Part shown: one piece after another, positions 45,211 to 55,826 of the stretch
Layout: the number at the start of each line of letters is the position of its first letter
Position numbering within the stretch: position 1 is the first letter of the stretch
Assembly (NCBI GenBank): GCA_025667525.1
Contig: CM046875.1
Coordinates: 207,076,271-207,140,270, forward strand
From: Glebionis coronaria
Lineage: Eukaryota > Streptophyta > Magnoliopsida > Asterales > Asteraceae
DNA length: 64,000 bases
Reading direction: 5' to 3'
Program-made: the position numbers and the translations under genes
The notes under the pieces: generated by a model
The model's input: only the letters and a program-made list of their open reading frames with translations
What the model was told of the DNA's origin: nothing
Database searches by the model: none

Positions 45211-45967
45211 TATGACCGAGCATTCTTGTTTGACTCAATATTTTGAGGCTAACACTTTGCATAGCTGCAAGAAAGCTCCTGGAAAGTCTGTAAGTGCCTA
45301 TTACATGGAGATGAGGGGTTATGTGGAACAGCTCATTGCACTAGGACAACCCTATGATCATAATATGGCTATCAACTTGATCAATAGGTCCCTTAACAAG
45401 GACTTCAATGATTTTGTTCGAAACTATAATATGAATTGCACAGGGAAGACAGTTAATGATTTGCATGCAATGCTCATTGACTATGAAAAGGGGTTAAAAG
45501 ACAAGGCATCTACTTCTACACCTTCTGTGTTAACCATACAAAAGGGTAGAGTGAGTAAGCCAAAACTGCAAGCGAACAAGAAGAAAGTCAAATGAAAGGG
45601 TGATAAGAGCAAACAAGTTGCGACTTATTCAAAACCTAAGTAGAACTTTGTCGAGAAGAATAGATCTCAGAAGGATGAGACTTGTCACCATTACAATGCA
45701 AGTGGTCACTAGAAGAGGAATTGCCCTCTTTACCTCGAAGAGTTGCGAGAAATAAAGAAGAAGTCTGAGCAGAGCGCTGCAGCTTCAGGTACTTTATTTT
45801 TGAATGAATTGTTCAATTTAACATACACACTAAATTCCTGGGTATATGATACGGGATGCGGTATTACCATTTGTAATACGCTACAGGGATTTAATTTGGA
45901 AAGGAAGCTTTCTTATGGGGGAAAATTTCTGCAAGTGGGCAATAACAAGCAGCAGTTGAAGCTATAG
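45211..45967 (+). pseudogene. E7 Gag fragment and aspartic protease
   Basis: Gag of the Copia UBN2 type: KSVSAYYMEMRGYVEQLIALGQ, NLINRSLNKDFNDFV. In-frame stops at 45593-45595, near 45641, at 45710-45712 (where a zinc-knuckle Trp is expected) and at 45965-45967. The zinc knuckle reads CHHYNASGH(stop)KRNC, second Cys replaced by Tyr. Protease: SWVYDTGCGITICNTLQGF with DTG intact. E6 inserted just upstream, removing the Gag start. Confidence 0.8.
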
Positions 45968-46560
45968 GAACATTTAATTTAGTTTTACCTTCGGGTTTAT
46001 TATTGATTTTAAATGATTGTCATTATGCACCTACAATTGTTAGGGGTGTTATTTCCTTTTCTTGTTTGTTGAATAATGGATTCGTTCACACGATTGATAA
46101 TAATGGAATTTCTGTTTAGAAAAATGGTATTTTCTATTTTAATGCAATTTCTGTGAATGGTGTGTTTGAAATTGACATTTATGATAATGAATCCAAGAAT
46201 AATAAATCTGTCTTTAGCATGAATAAGAAGAGAAAGTTTGACAAGAAATCTTCTTATCTTTGGCATTGTAGACTTGCCCATATCAGGAAGACTCATATAC
46301 AAAAGCTTCAACGTGAAGGTCTTTTGGAAAATATCAATGATGAATCATTCGATAAATGTGAGTCTTGTATCTCTAGAGAGATGACCAATAAACCTTTTAA
46401 TAGCAATATTGAAAGAGCTAATGATCTACTTGGTTTAATACATACTGATGTATTCGGGCCACTTAGACATGTGTCAAGGAAATGTGATAGCTACTTCTTA
46501 ACATTTACAGATGATTATAGCCGTTATGGTTATGTTTATTTAATTAAGCATAAACATGAG
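45968..46560 (+). pseudogene. E7 pre-integrase region and N-terminal half of integrase
   Basis: After a frameshift near 45970. GAG-pre-integrase zinc finger: LWHCRLAHIRKTHIQKL and CESCISREM (HHCC). First catalytic Asp in LIHTDVFGPL, then FTDDYSRYGYVYLIKHKHE. Stop TAG near 46118. Interrupted by E4 directly after the codon at 46558-46560; the frame continues at 54832. Confidence 0.85.
46556..46560. repeat. Target-site duplication ATGAG, left copy (E4)
   Basis: The right copy at 54827-54831 reads ATTAG, one mismatch, consistent with age; E7 integrase frame rejoins when one copy is removed. Confidence 0.8.
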
Positions 46561-46860
46561 TGTAGGTCCTTTGATTCTTAGGAATGTGCAAGTGTTTGTG
46601 TTTATCTAAATAGAGAAGAAGATGAAAGAACTAGAGAGGGAAAGATAGAGAGTGGAAGGAAGAATGAGAGAAAGATGGAATGTTCAATGAATAACTAAGT
46701 GATCAACCCCTCCTAACATGATAGGAGGGGGTATATATAGCCCACCCTACATGTGGGCTATATGGGCTATATGTTTATATATTGGATCACGAGCCCAATA
46801 CTTGAATATATCGTTGGAGTGACCGATCCTTCCTAAATACATAAAAACGTATTTCCAACA
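46561..46860 (-). repeat. E4 3' LTR
   Basis: 300 bp; pair 54527-54826. Confidence 0.92.
46707..46762 (-). promoter_or_regulatory. E4 LTR TATA box between two perfect hairpins
   Basis: TATATATA 46732-46739. Downstream stem CCCCTCCTA/TAGGAGGGG (46707-46730); upstream stem TATAGCCCAC/GTGGGCTATA (46736-46762) overlaps the TATA itself. Promoter copy TATA at 54698-54705. Confidence 0.65.
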
Positions 46861-46997
46861 ATCTCCCCCTAAGGGAGGTCACTCCAAGTTACAATGTCCT
46901 AAATAGTCTATAGCTCGTAATCTATGATAACAATGATGTGACCGAGACTTTCTTTGGAAAAACGTATTTCCAACAATCTCCCCCTAAGGGAGGTCAC
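46843..46997 (-). repeat. Duplicated LTR-end/polypurine-tract segment in E4
   Basis: 40 bp spanning the LTR end and polypurine tract (46843-46882) recur at 46958-46997, 115 bp away. The second copy gives an internal polypurine tract followed by an LTR-like end. Confidence 0.85.
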
Positions 46998-47611
46998 ACC
47001 ATTTTACAAAATCTTAAACCTATCATACTATGCTTGAGTCTTCGATCTTGTTCTTGTGAATATGCAGATGAGATCTTTGACTTTAGTCTTGAGCATGTTT
47101 CCTTGCCTTGACCTTGTGCATTCATCACTTGTGAAATTTTCCTCCTCGTGACTTCATGTTCCACTTACTTATACCTTTATAAATTCTTGAAAGCTTCAGA
47201 GTTTGATACAGCGGAAGACTTGACTTTTAGGCTTTCTTGAATTTGTTGAAGTATTAAGTGCATAAAGCATAAGCATGTGTTGACGACTTCTTCTGGATTG
47301 TACACCGCAATGCCATCTTCTTGTTACGCTGCATAAGACAGTTAGCAACAAAACATATACACGGATGAAATAGCCTTGAACATTTCATTCTAATTCGGTA
47401 GCATTTACATCTGGTCGGTGAAGACCGGTGGACGATATAAAATATCGTACTTGTGGCAGGTAGTTTCAATTAAGAACCTCCTTGACAAGATTTCGCGGGT
47501 AAACCCGTTCTCTTTATTCAAACGTCCAAAGCTGACTGCGAACATAAAGAGTGAATCATTTGGATAAAATTATCCGCATGATTTGAAGCCGTCAAATCCG
47601 ATTCCTGAAAC

Positions 47612-48005
47612 AAGTTTGATTTATTAATGAATCGCACCATCGTTTCTTTCCAGTTGTCACGAGCTTGATCCATACAGAATCTTGCAAGTTACCTACCAAG
47701 TGTTGTTTGATGTTAACACTAGAAGGATTTCCACTCATCACTGTGAATACTATAGAGTATCACTCTGAGTGTTCTGGCAAGATCACTAAGATATTGCGTG
47801 GAGGCCTAGAACGTGTTTATGTTAAGTTAAGAATTAAACCACTATTGCTTTCTAGTTATCACAAGTTTGATTCATAAAGAATCGCACAAGTCACCTACCA
47901 TGAGCTTTCTTATATTCGCTCAAGAAGGATTTCCATCTTCATTCTAAATACTTGCGTATTACTCGGATGTTCAGTCAAGATCATGAAGATTTTCCGTAGG
48001 ACTCT
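47612..48005 (-). repeat. ~200-bp dimeric repeat, E4
   Basis: Two diverged units beginning AAGTTTGAT...GAATCGCAC near 47612 and 47822. Each contains GATTC...GAATC mini-hairpins, AGAAGGATTTCCA and a TCACTCTGA-like segment. Small stem ATACT/AGTAT at 47747-47760. Homologous pair in E5 at 56424-56815. Confidence 0.65.
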
Positions 48006-48813
48006 TAATATCTTTCTTACTTTTCACAGAGTGTGAAGAAGCAAGGAAATATGGAAGTGTGTCCTAATGAGATATTTGATGATCTCGAATGGCTCTAGAC
48101 TCTATCGTGCATTTTGGATTTTTTAGTGATCGGAGGCTGGAGAGGAGGGCCACCTTTTCAATATCCATATATTCGAAGTGAATAAATCGATAGATAATGT
48201 GTTGTCTCCGTGTAAATAAAACAAATACCTTTTGAGAGATATCTGAGTTAGCTGGGATGGGTTGTGCATTGCATCACTGGTCCATGATGTCTTATCTTCA
48301 ATATCAAGCATCATTAAAAATGATCTCAATAGCATATGAATTGACCCAGTTTCTGCCTAAGTTGTAAGGAGGGCTACTTTCTTTACACCCTTTATCTTTA
48401 CAATTCTTTTTCATTCTTCAACCCCTTCAATGATTACCAATACGTCATAACTAGCACCTTGTGATTGTTCTAGTGCTAACTTAAGTACTTGGTCGGCATT
48501 CAGCTACATGCACAATCTTTCTCCATCTATCCTAAGGACTACTATTTCTAGCTATGGAATGTCCTTGGGAAGATTCCTCCGGTTTTGGAAGAATCATTGG
48601 ACTAAACCTATCCTACCATCCTTATGACACCACAATCAGCATCGTCGTGAAATAAATAGGTTGTGGGTAAATATAAGTCACCATGAAATCCATTTTGAAG
48701 TGTAAATCCATTTTGCTCCCTTTTAACATATGCCTCGATATTCGAAAACATTTCGCACATGTCGGGATGAGCTATCACGTTAAGTCAAACCATTTGCGAT
48801 TAATCATTTCCCA

Positions 48814-48887
48814 TATTAAATCACATGTTCTCCCCCATATTAAAAATATTAACCCAATCGATGTTTTTAATATCAATTGATTTAATA
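48814..48887 (-). other. Two-tier conserved stem-loop, E4 copy
   Basis: Outer stem TATTAAATCA 48814-48823 / TGATTTAATA 48878-48887; inner stem ATATTAAAAA 48837-48846 / TTTTTAATAT 48864-48873. Both stems differ in sequence from E5/E6 yet pair perfectly. Confidence 0.75.
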
Positions 48888-49810
48888 GCATTTTAAGAAA
48901 ATTTGGGAAGAAAAATGCAAATCTAATTATCTTCATGATTTACACAAGCTCCCCCTCAAAATAATGAGGGTGTACTTGAAACGTAAAATAAATACCTTTT
49001 AAACACAACTGTAAGGTATTTATCACGTGTAAAGATCATATATGATAATGTATTCACAAGATTAGTGATTTCGAGGTTGGACCTAAATGATGGAGAACAT
49101 CATATAAGAGAATCACATGGTTCTTGTTCACGAATGTTGGTCGCCTCGTCACGTCTGAAGTTATCTCTTGACTCCATGTGTACGATTGATATCGTTGTCT
49201 TGACACCAATATGTGAACTTGGCACTTTCGGCGTCCAAGGTTTTGATAGCTGGACAATTAATCCCCCTCAATTGTTGAGCCCTGTGCTATTAAAAGAGCT
49301 GTAGTCGCCGTTTGAGTAGTCGCATCATCGAGTATGTAGATATCAATTGTAAATTGCTACGGTTTATGGAGATGATAACTTCATAAAAACAAGATTTCTC
49401 TTGTTTTAACAAATAAATGCACTGACACGTACATATATTCGTGTTAGATTGTGTTACTACGTAAACACAATCCCTTACATGGTTGTAAAGTAAACCATGC
49501 CCGAGAAATTAATTCCTGTTGTTGAGTCAAAGCTTTCTGGTGAAACGCCTGACTTGAATATGAAAAGCGGGTTACTGTCTGAAATAACAGCAAACCATTT
49601 TGAGCATGTTTTAAAACATTTGAACTTCTGCTCGAACTTTATTTACAAACCCGTGTCATTATTGAATGACATTTATAGTATCGTAAATATTATCGATTCC
49701 AGAAGACATGCTCTTTTTATCAAAACATTTTTGAACACACGATTTTGAAAGATTTAGAAAAACCTTTTGAGAAATTCTCGAAATTGTGTTCAAAGTTTTG
49801 AAAACCAATT

Positions 49811-50970
49811 ACTTGAGCTTAAGATGTTGAATATCGTACAAAACGAGCTCAAGTTCGAGAAGTTGTAAACTTCCCGTTGTTAAGGATAAGTTACCATCGG
49901 CGATAAACTTTCCTTTTAACTGAAGAACGAGTCCTATGTTGATATTTACTTAGAAGTCGTTTTCATGAGCTTGAAAAACTTTTGAATGTTTTAACATAAA
50001 GCTCATGACCGAGAAATATGAATTTCTAGTTATAAGGGAAAGTTCTCTTATTTAAAAGATACACTTTCCTTTCTCAGCTTAAAACTTAGAATGTTTTAAT
50101 ACAAGCTCATGACCGAGAAAAATAAATTTCCCGTTATGAGGATAACTTATCATTAAAGATAAGCTTTCCTAAAATTAAAGTCTGATTTAAAGTCTGATAT
50201 TTAACTGTAAGTCATTGTGCATAAGCTTAAAAAACTTTGAATGTTTTTAATATTAGCTCATGCCCGAGAAAAATTAATTTCTCGTTGTTAGGATTAGTTA
50301 TCATCGACGATAACCTTTCCTTTCTTTGAATTTCGGGGCATAATCTGGAATATAATTATACACCATTTACACGAGCTTAAAACCTTTGAATAGTTTTAAT
50401 GTAAGCTCGTGTCCGAGAAAATTTAATTTCTCGTTTGTGAGGATAAGTTTATCATCAGTGATAAACTTTCCTTTATTTGGGGATCGGGTCATTGTCTTAC
50501 ATTTAACAATGAACCATATACACAAGCTTATAACCTTTGAATGGTTTTAGTGTAATCTCGTGTCCGAGAAAAAATAATTTCTCGTTTTTTAGGATAAGTT
50601 TATCATCAGCGATAAACTTTCCTTTATGTGAAGATCATGTCATCGTCTGACATTTAATGATGAGCCTCATACACGAGCTTAAAACCTTTGAATGGTTTTA
50701 ATGTAAGCTCGTGTCCGAGAAATATTAATTTCTTGTTTTGAGGGTAAGTTAGCGTTGACGAGATAAACTTCCCTTTCTTTGAAGTTCGGGTCACAGACTG
50801 TGATTTGACTGTGAGCCATATACACGAGTTTAAAACCTTTGAATAGTTTTAAAATAAACTCGTGTCCGAGAAAATTTAATTTCTCGTTTTGAGGATAAGT
50901 CATCATCGGGATGAACTTTCCTGTCTTTTGAGATTGAGTTATAGACTGTAATGTGACTGTAAGTCATTTA
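49811..50970 (-). repeat. ~150-bp three-hairpin repeats, E4 array
   Basis: Eight units, the last five at an exact ~150-bp period. Best unit: hairpin A ACACGAGCTTA 50369-50379 / TAAGCTCGTGT 50402-50412; B CGAGAAA 50414-50420 / TTTCTCG 50427-50433; C AAGTTTATCA 50445-50454 / TGATAAACTT 50459-50468. Other units show paired changes. Confidence 0.85.
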
Positions 50971-52510
50971 CACCTTAATTGTGAGTCCCTGAGACACTTG
51001 TTTCTTAGATATCAACTTTTTCAGCAACCAAACTCTGAGAGTGTCCTTAGTTGTACGGTATACAAAGATTAGACCGCTGTGTTCTTGTTGAACGTTAAAT
51101 TTGGTACCTGCATTCTCATTAGAAAGTTGTATGCTTTGATGTGGGTTAGCGATATCTATCTTAGAAGCAAGTGGAGATTCACAGTTTTCTTTTCTTGTGC
51201 CAGAGGTGACCTGAGGAGATGATTCACTTGTCTTAGCTGGCAAACGTTTCCTTTTATAGAAAACCTTAAGTTCAGGCTTAAGTGATGTATCATCCTTTTC
51301 AATTTCCTCCCTAGTAGTATTAGTAGAATCGAAGACTATCCTAGTTAAAGGGCACTCGTATCCTACAAGAGTGAAAGTCCTACCAGTAGGGCGCCACATT
51401 TTACCAATGGGTTTGATTTTAGCTACCCACTGGGATTTAACTCTAGCGCGGGAGTTCACCTCATTAAGGAGTTTCTTGACACAAGAGTCATGATTTGGCT
51501 TAAAGACACATTTCCTACATGTTTTACAAGTAGCAGTTTTGATGTTCGAGTAAGATCTAGAATTCCTAGATGATTGATTGATGCTCCTAGGATATGACAT
51601 GCTATGGTTAGCAGTATTGGGCAATATAGAAGGCATCTGACTAGGTTTGAAATTCCTATCTCTTACTTGTGTATTTTGAATAGTTTCCCTTAGACCAAAC
51701 TTGTGGTGAACGTCATTTGAACTAGTTTGAGACGTGTTCTTTGGACTATGTCTAGTGAGGATAGAGGCAATCATGTGATTAGGTCTTACAAAAGCTGATT
51801 TAGTCACATTAGGTCTAGTTGGTGGAGTGACTGTTCTAGAAATATGAACCATATCAACTTGGGAGGAAAACCACGGTCTCGAGGATTGTGGTCGCTCGAA
51901 TCAATGCAGTCGGTTGTCTAACGGACTGAATTTGAGGCGGTTTCCCCAAGATTGATGGTTTTTCAAGCTTAGTGTCCACACTATTTCCTTTAGTTTTCCT
52001 CAACTCGTTTTTCAGAGCCGCTATTGCAAAAACCTTTTCCTGAACTTGAGCCTTTAAAGTCTCATTCTCTTTGAGCAATTCATCTTGGGGTGCCAACTTA
52101 GATTAAAGCAACTTAATTTGTTTCAAAAGATTATCCTTTTCAGCTTTAGAATCCAGAATCGTTTGATCTAATTTTTGTTCAAGAACAACATTTGACTTTT
52201 CAAGTTTTTCAAAATACTTTTCAAATTTGTCCGTTTTCTTGAAAATTCAGTTTTGGCATCCTCAAGCTCTTTGGATTGCTGAGCTAAAATCTTTCATGCT
52301 CTTCAGTCCTAGAAACAGAATTAGTTAAAGAAGGAGTCGTAAAACAATTAGCAGGATTGTTAATTAGCGCATTCATTTCAGACAACATATGAAGAATATT
52401 ATATGTACCTGACATGCTACTTGGTTCCCGTTTTCCTCCTGATTCTATTCTCTTGTGACTGCTTCTTGTATCGTCTTGCAATATATGCAATTCTCCCTCT
52501 TGAAAAGTCT
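50968..52510 (-). pseudogene. E4 Gag, decayed
   Basis: The best open part is 51852-50968 (294 codons): basic Ser/Asn/Arg-rich region, then a zinc-binding-like CKTCRKCVFKPNHDSC (CX2CX8HX2C, 51481-51528), then MWRPTGRTFTLVGYECPLTRI, shared with E6. Upstream, coiled-coil segments (LLKENETLKAQVQEKVFAIA, 52096-51854) and 52490-52284 lie in shifted frames with many stops. Directly downstream starts the hairpin array; no pol remains. Identified by similarity to E5 and E6 rather than by a named domain. Confidence 0.7.
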
Positions 52511-53520
52511 AATTCAATGATTCCATTGAAATTCGATGAAAAAGTGATTGTGGATGTGGTTGTTTTCGGAATTTAACAATTCGTGAAGAAACTTAGAAAT
52601 TGAAATTCACAGGATATGACAAAACCAAAGAAAGATCCGTAAATAACTTTTAAAAATCCTCGATTGGTGATATACTCTTTTCTCGGGTCAATAATTTTTG
52701 TCGGCTCAAACTTTGATAAAACAAACCGGAGTCCAATTCAACCTCGGCGCACTCCAAAAATAAAGCCCGTAAACTAATTAATCCAGCCTTTGGTTAATAT
52801 AGGATCGGCCCGACAAGTTATATCCAAAAAATACCATAAAGCTCGACCCTGTAAAAGATACTATATCTCAACCCAATAACTAATAAAAAGCCAACTTGTT
52901 GACAAATGAAAAATGCGGCCCAATCCAACTCAATTTGAACAAATGAGGCCCGGTGAAATAGGTTGAATCCCAATGAATTTGCCAAAACACATAAATAACT
53001 TTGCCAAAAACGTTTAATAACTTTAAAACGTTACTATCATTCGAGCCCAATTAAACGTCTAGAACTTTTAGCAACATAACACACAACCCTAAATTAACTT
53101 TTAAACAAATAAGTTAACGCTCAACATACTCAATGGTGCCAAAAACGTGGCAAAAACGTGGCAGTCAACACCCTTGTTATAAAACACAACCCTAAATTAA
53201 CTCACATTAACTCCTAATTTAACTCTTTTTTCCTTCGCCCTATTACTTCTTTTCCCAAAACAACTAAGACAATCGAAACCTAATTTCTCTTTATCAAAAT
53301 ATCCGCCCCCTTTTGTTTATCAATCTCTCAGCCAAACTTAAATCTAAATAACATTCAGCAAAAAACAATCTAAGTCAAATCAAATCAATCCCCATCTTAC
53401 ACATCGAAACAAATTTAAAATACTGATGTAATTCGAGGGTTCTTCAAGATCAAATAAGGTCTCAGGTAGGATTGTTTGTGGGTTGAGTCGAGTCTTAGAC
53501 TGTTTGAATGAGAATTGGTT

Positions 53521-53598
53521 AGTCGAGTCGAGTGTTGGTTAGTCGAGTCGAGTGTTGGTTAGTCGAGTCGAGTGTTGTTAGTCGAGTTGAGTCTCTGG
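53521..53598. repeat. 20-bp tandem repeat AGTCGAGTCGAGTGTTGGTT
   Basis: Three near-identical copies and a degenerate fourth, in the E4 leader. Confidence 0.95.
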
Positions 53599-53773
53599 TG
53601 AGACGAGGGTGTGATTCTTGTCGAGGCTGTTTTAAAATAAATGAGACGATGGGTAAACTTAAGAGACGAGTCTTGTCACGGTTTAGGTGTTCGAGTCTGT
53701 TGGTTTGCAACTTAGGTTCGTAGAAGTCGAGTCGAGATGTGTTGTTAAGTTGTGATGTTAGACTCTGTTTTGT

Positions 53774-54136
53774 GTCGCAATATTTTTATTTCCATCGCAA
53801 TACCTATATTTCTCATCGCAATACCTATATTTCCTCCCATCACAACATCAACATACTCCATCGCAATATCTATATTTCCATCGCAATGACACGATCGCAG
53901 TGACATGATTGCACTATCACGATCGCAGTGTCGTGATCACAAGTCGTGATCGCAAGTCAGATCGTAACTTAGATCATAACTTTAGATTGTAACTTGGCTA
54001 TCGGAATATTCGATCGCAATGTAGAAACCCTAAGGTTTTTGCGATCGCAATATTCCGATCGGAATATGATAAACCCTTGTAACAGATCGGAATATGTATC
54101 TGAATGGTAAAACCTTTTTCCAACAGATCGCAATAT
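53774..54136. repeat. TCGCAATA / GATCGCAAT array in E4 leader
   Basis: Loose array of TCGCAATAC, GATCGCAGTG, GATCGGAATAT variants, similar in motif and place to the E6 leader array. Confidence 0.75.
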
Positions 54137-54526
54137 CACAAAAGACTATACCCAGAGACAAAATCTTGATAAAGATGATATTACCAGAGACAAAGATCTT
54201 GATATGAGAAAATATTCTATGGATACTCAGATTATGACAAAAAGTTTATTTATCTGGATATGACAAAAGTTTAAAAACTGATGATAGAAAAAAATTTGAA
54301 ACTTTTGTGACAAAAACTCAAATCGAGATTTAAGTTGATAAATACATAAAAATTGATACTTTAAAACTGTTTACTCATATTTGAGACAAAAGTTGATAAT
54401 CAGAAGCTAAAGAAAGAAAGCAATAGACGAGACAAACAAAATTGTGAAAGAAGAAAACTTTTAACACCAAATCAATAGATAAAAACACTCAAATCCAAAG
54501 ATTCAACCATAGCTCTCGATACCATT

Positions 54527-54826
54527 TGTAGGTCCTTTGATTCTTAGGATTGTGCAAGTGTTTGTGTTTATCTAAATAGAGAAGAAGATGAAAGAACTAG
54601 AGAGGGAAAGATAGAGAGAGAAAGGAAGAATGGGAGAAAGATGGAATGTTGAATGAATAACTAAGTGATCAACCCCTCCTAACATGCTAGGAGGGGGTAT
54701 ATATAGCCCACCCTACATGTGGGCTATATTGGCTATATGTTTATATATTGGATCACGAGCCCAATACTTGAATATATCGTTGGAGTGACCGATCCTTCCT
54801 ATATACGTAAAAACGTATTTCCAACA
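54527..54826 (-). repeat. E4 5' LTR
   Basis: 300 bp, pair of 46561-46860. Followed by ATTAG (54827-54831), the right-hand target duplication. Confidence 0.92.
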
Positions 54827-54831
54827 ATTAG

Positions 54832-55457
54832 GTATTTGAAACATTAAAAGTGTTTAAAGCAGAAGTAGAACTCTAACTAGGAAAGAAGATTAAAGCTCTT
54901 CGTTCTGATAGAGGTGGTGAATATTTAAGTCAAGAGTTTATAGATTATCTAAGTGAGAATGGAATTGTTCAGCATCTTACTTCTTCCTATACTCCACAAC
55001 AAAATGGTGAATCCGAAATGAGAAATCGTACATTATTGGATATGGTACGATCTATGTTTAATCTTACAACTTTACCTTTATACTTTTGGGATTATGCTTT
55101 AGAGTCTGTTGTTCGCCTTTTAAATATGGTTCCCACAAAGAAGGTCGATAAGACACCATATGAACTATGGCATGGCAAGAAGCCATATTTGTCTTATTTA
55201 AAGGTCTGGGGTTGCGAGGCGTATGTGAAATGTGACTCGGGTGACAAACTCCAACAATGATCTGTAAAATGTATCTTTGTAGGATACCCTAAGGAAACTA
55301 TGGGTTACTACTTTTATTATCCACCTGAGAAGAAAGTGATTGTTGCTAGGTATGGAGACTTCCTTGAATCTGATTTTGTAAATCAAGGGTTCAATGGGAG
55401 AAATTATGATCTTGAAGAGAGTCATATAGATACATTACCTTCTGAAAACACTAGCGA
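54832..55457 (+). pseudogene. E7 integrase, C-terminal half
   Basis: In frame with 46560: VFETLKVFKAEVE, then second catalytic Asp in ALRSDRGGEYLSQEF and the Glu in QQNGESEMRNRTLLD, followed by YFWDYALESVVRLLNMVPTK and KTPYELWHGKKPYLSYLKVWGC, the Copia integrase tail. Stops: TAA 54874-54876 and TGA 55258-55260 (at a position usually Arg). The following linker (DLEESHIDTLPSENTSDV) is cut by E5; RT and RNase H lie outside the window. Confidence 0.88.
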
Positions 55458-55460
55458 TGT

Positions 55461-55826
55461 TGTTAATCCCACTTCAATCCATAACCCAATATTAGATGAT
55501 ATTTAAGAGAGATAAATAGATGAAGGTAGAAAGAGAAACAAGAGAGATTATGGAAGGTTAAAACACTATTAGAGAGAGAAAGTGATTATGACCAACACCC
55601 TCTTCCACACATAGAAGAGGGTATATATACCCTTGGATTTTGGGCCTTGGGTTTAAGTGACTTGGGTCGGGCTTGGCTTTGTCTTGCGCTTATGCCCCTA
55701 ACTTATAGAATATTAGCTTAAAGTCCAAGCCCAGTTTTCCCGACTAACCTATTACAATACAAGACCATTTACGACTAAGATGACCTATTACATTCTTGTT
55801 CGACTATATAAAATATAGGGCTAACA
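55461..55826 (-). repeat. E5 3' LTR
   Basis: About 366 bp, TGTTAATCCC...GGGCTAACA. The right end is fixed by the polypurine tract; the left end could be 55458. No second copy in view. Confidence 0.7.
55597..55629 (-). promoter_or_regulatory. E5 LTR TATA box with downstream hairpin
   Basis: TATATATA 55622-55629; stem ACCCTCTTC 55597-55605 / GAAGAGGGT 55614-55622. Confidence 0.6.

Larger units (their letters stand above)
46861..49810 (-). other. E4 3' non-coding region, LTR-proximal part
   Basis: No gene. Homologous to 55827-58045 of E5. Contains the ~200-bp dimeric repeats, the two-tier hairpin, a stem-loop TTGAACAC...GTGTTCAA (49731-49793) and polypurine-tract-like motifs (minus) at 48948-48956 and 49261-49268. 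Confidence 0.65.
52511..54526 (-). other. E4 leader and primer-binding site
   Basis: No gene in 2 kb. Holds two tandem-repeat tracts (53521-53598 and 53774-54136) and an A-rich segment. Primer-binding site TGGTATCGAGAGCT (minus) at 54511-54524, two bases from the LTR: the initiator-Met type expected for Copia with one extra G. Confidence 0.7.
46561..54826 (-). mobile_element. E4: gag-only Sirevirus-like Copia element
   Basis: 8,266 bp with 300-bp LTRs at both ends (TGTAGGTCC...CCAACA), which differ at about 9 positions (~3%). Minus strand: primer-binding site 54511-54524, 2-kb leader with tandem repeats, broken gag 52510-50968, then 4 kb of structured 3' non-coding DNA and polypurine tract AGGGGGAGAT at 46861-46870. 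No protease, integrase or RT. Same plan as E6 and homologous in gag and 3' regions. Confidence 0.88.
45211..55460 (+). mobile_element. E7: decayed plus-strand Copia element, host of E4, E5 and E6
   Basis: Own pieces 45211-46560 and 54832-55460. Order gag, protease, pre-integrase, integrase as in Ty1/copia. The 5' end was separated by E6 (left) and the RT-RNase H half by E5 (right); both lie outside the window. Numerous stops. Oldest identifiable layer. Confidence 0.85.
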
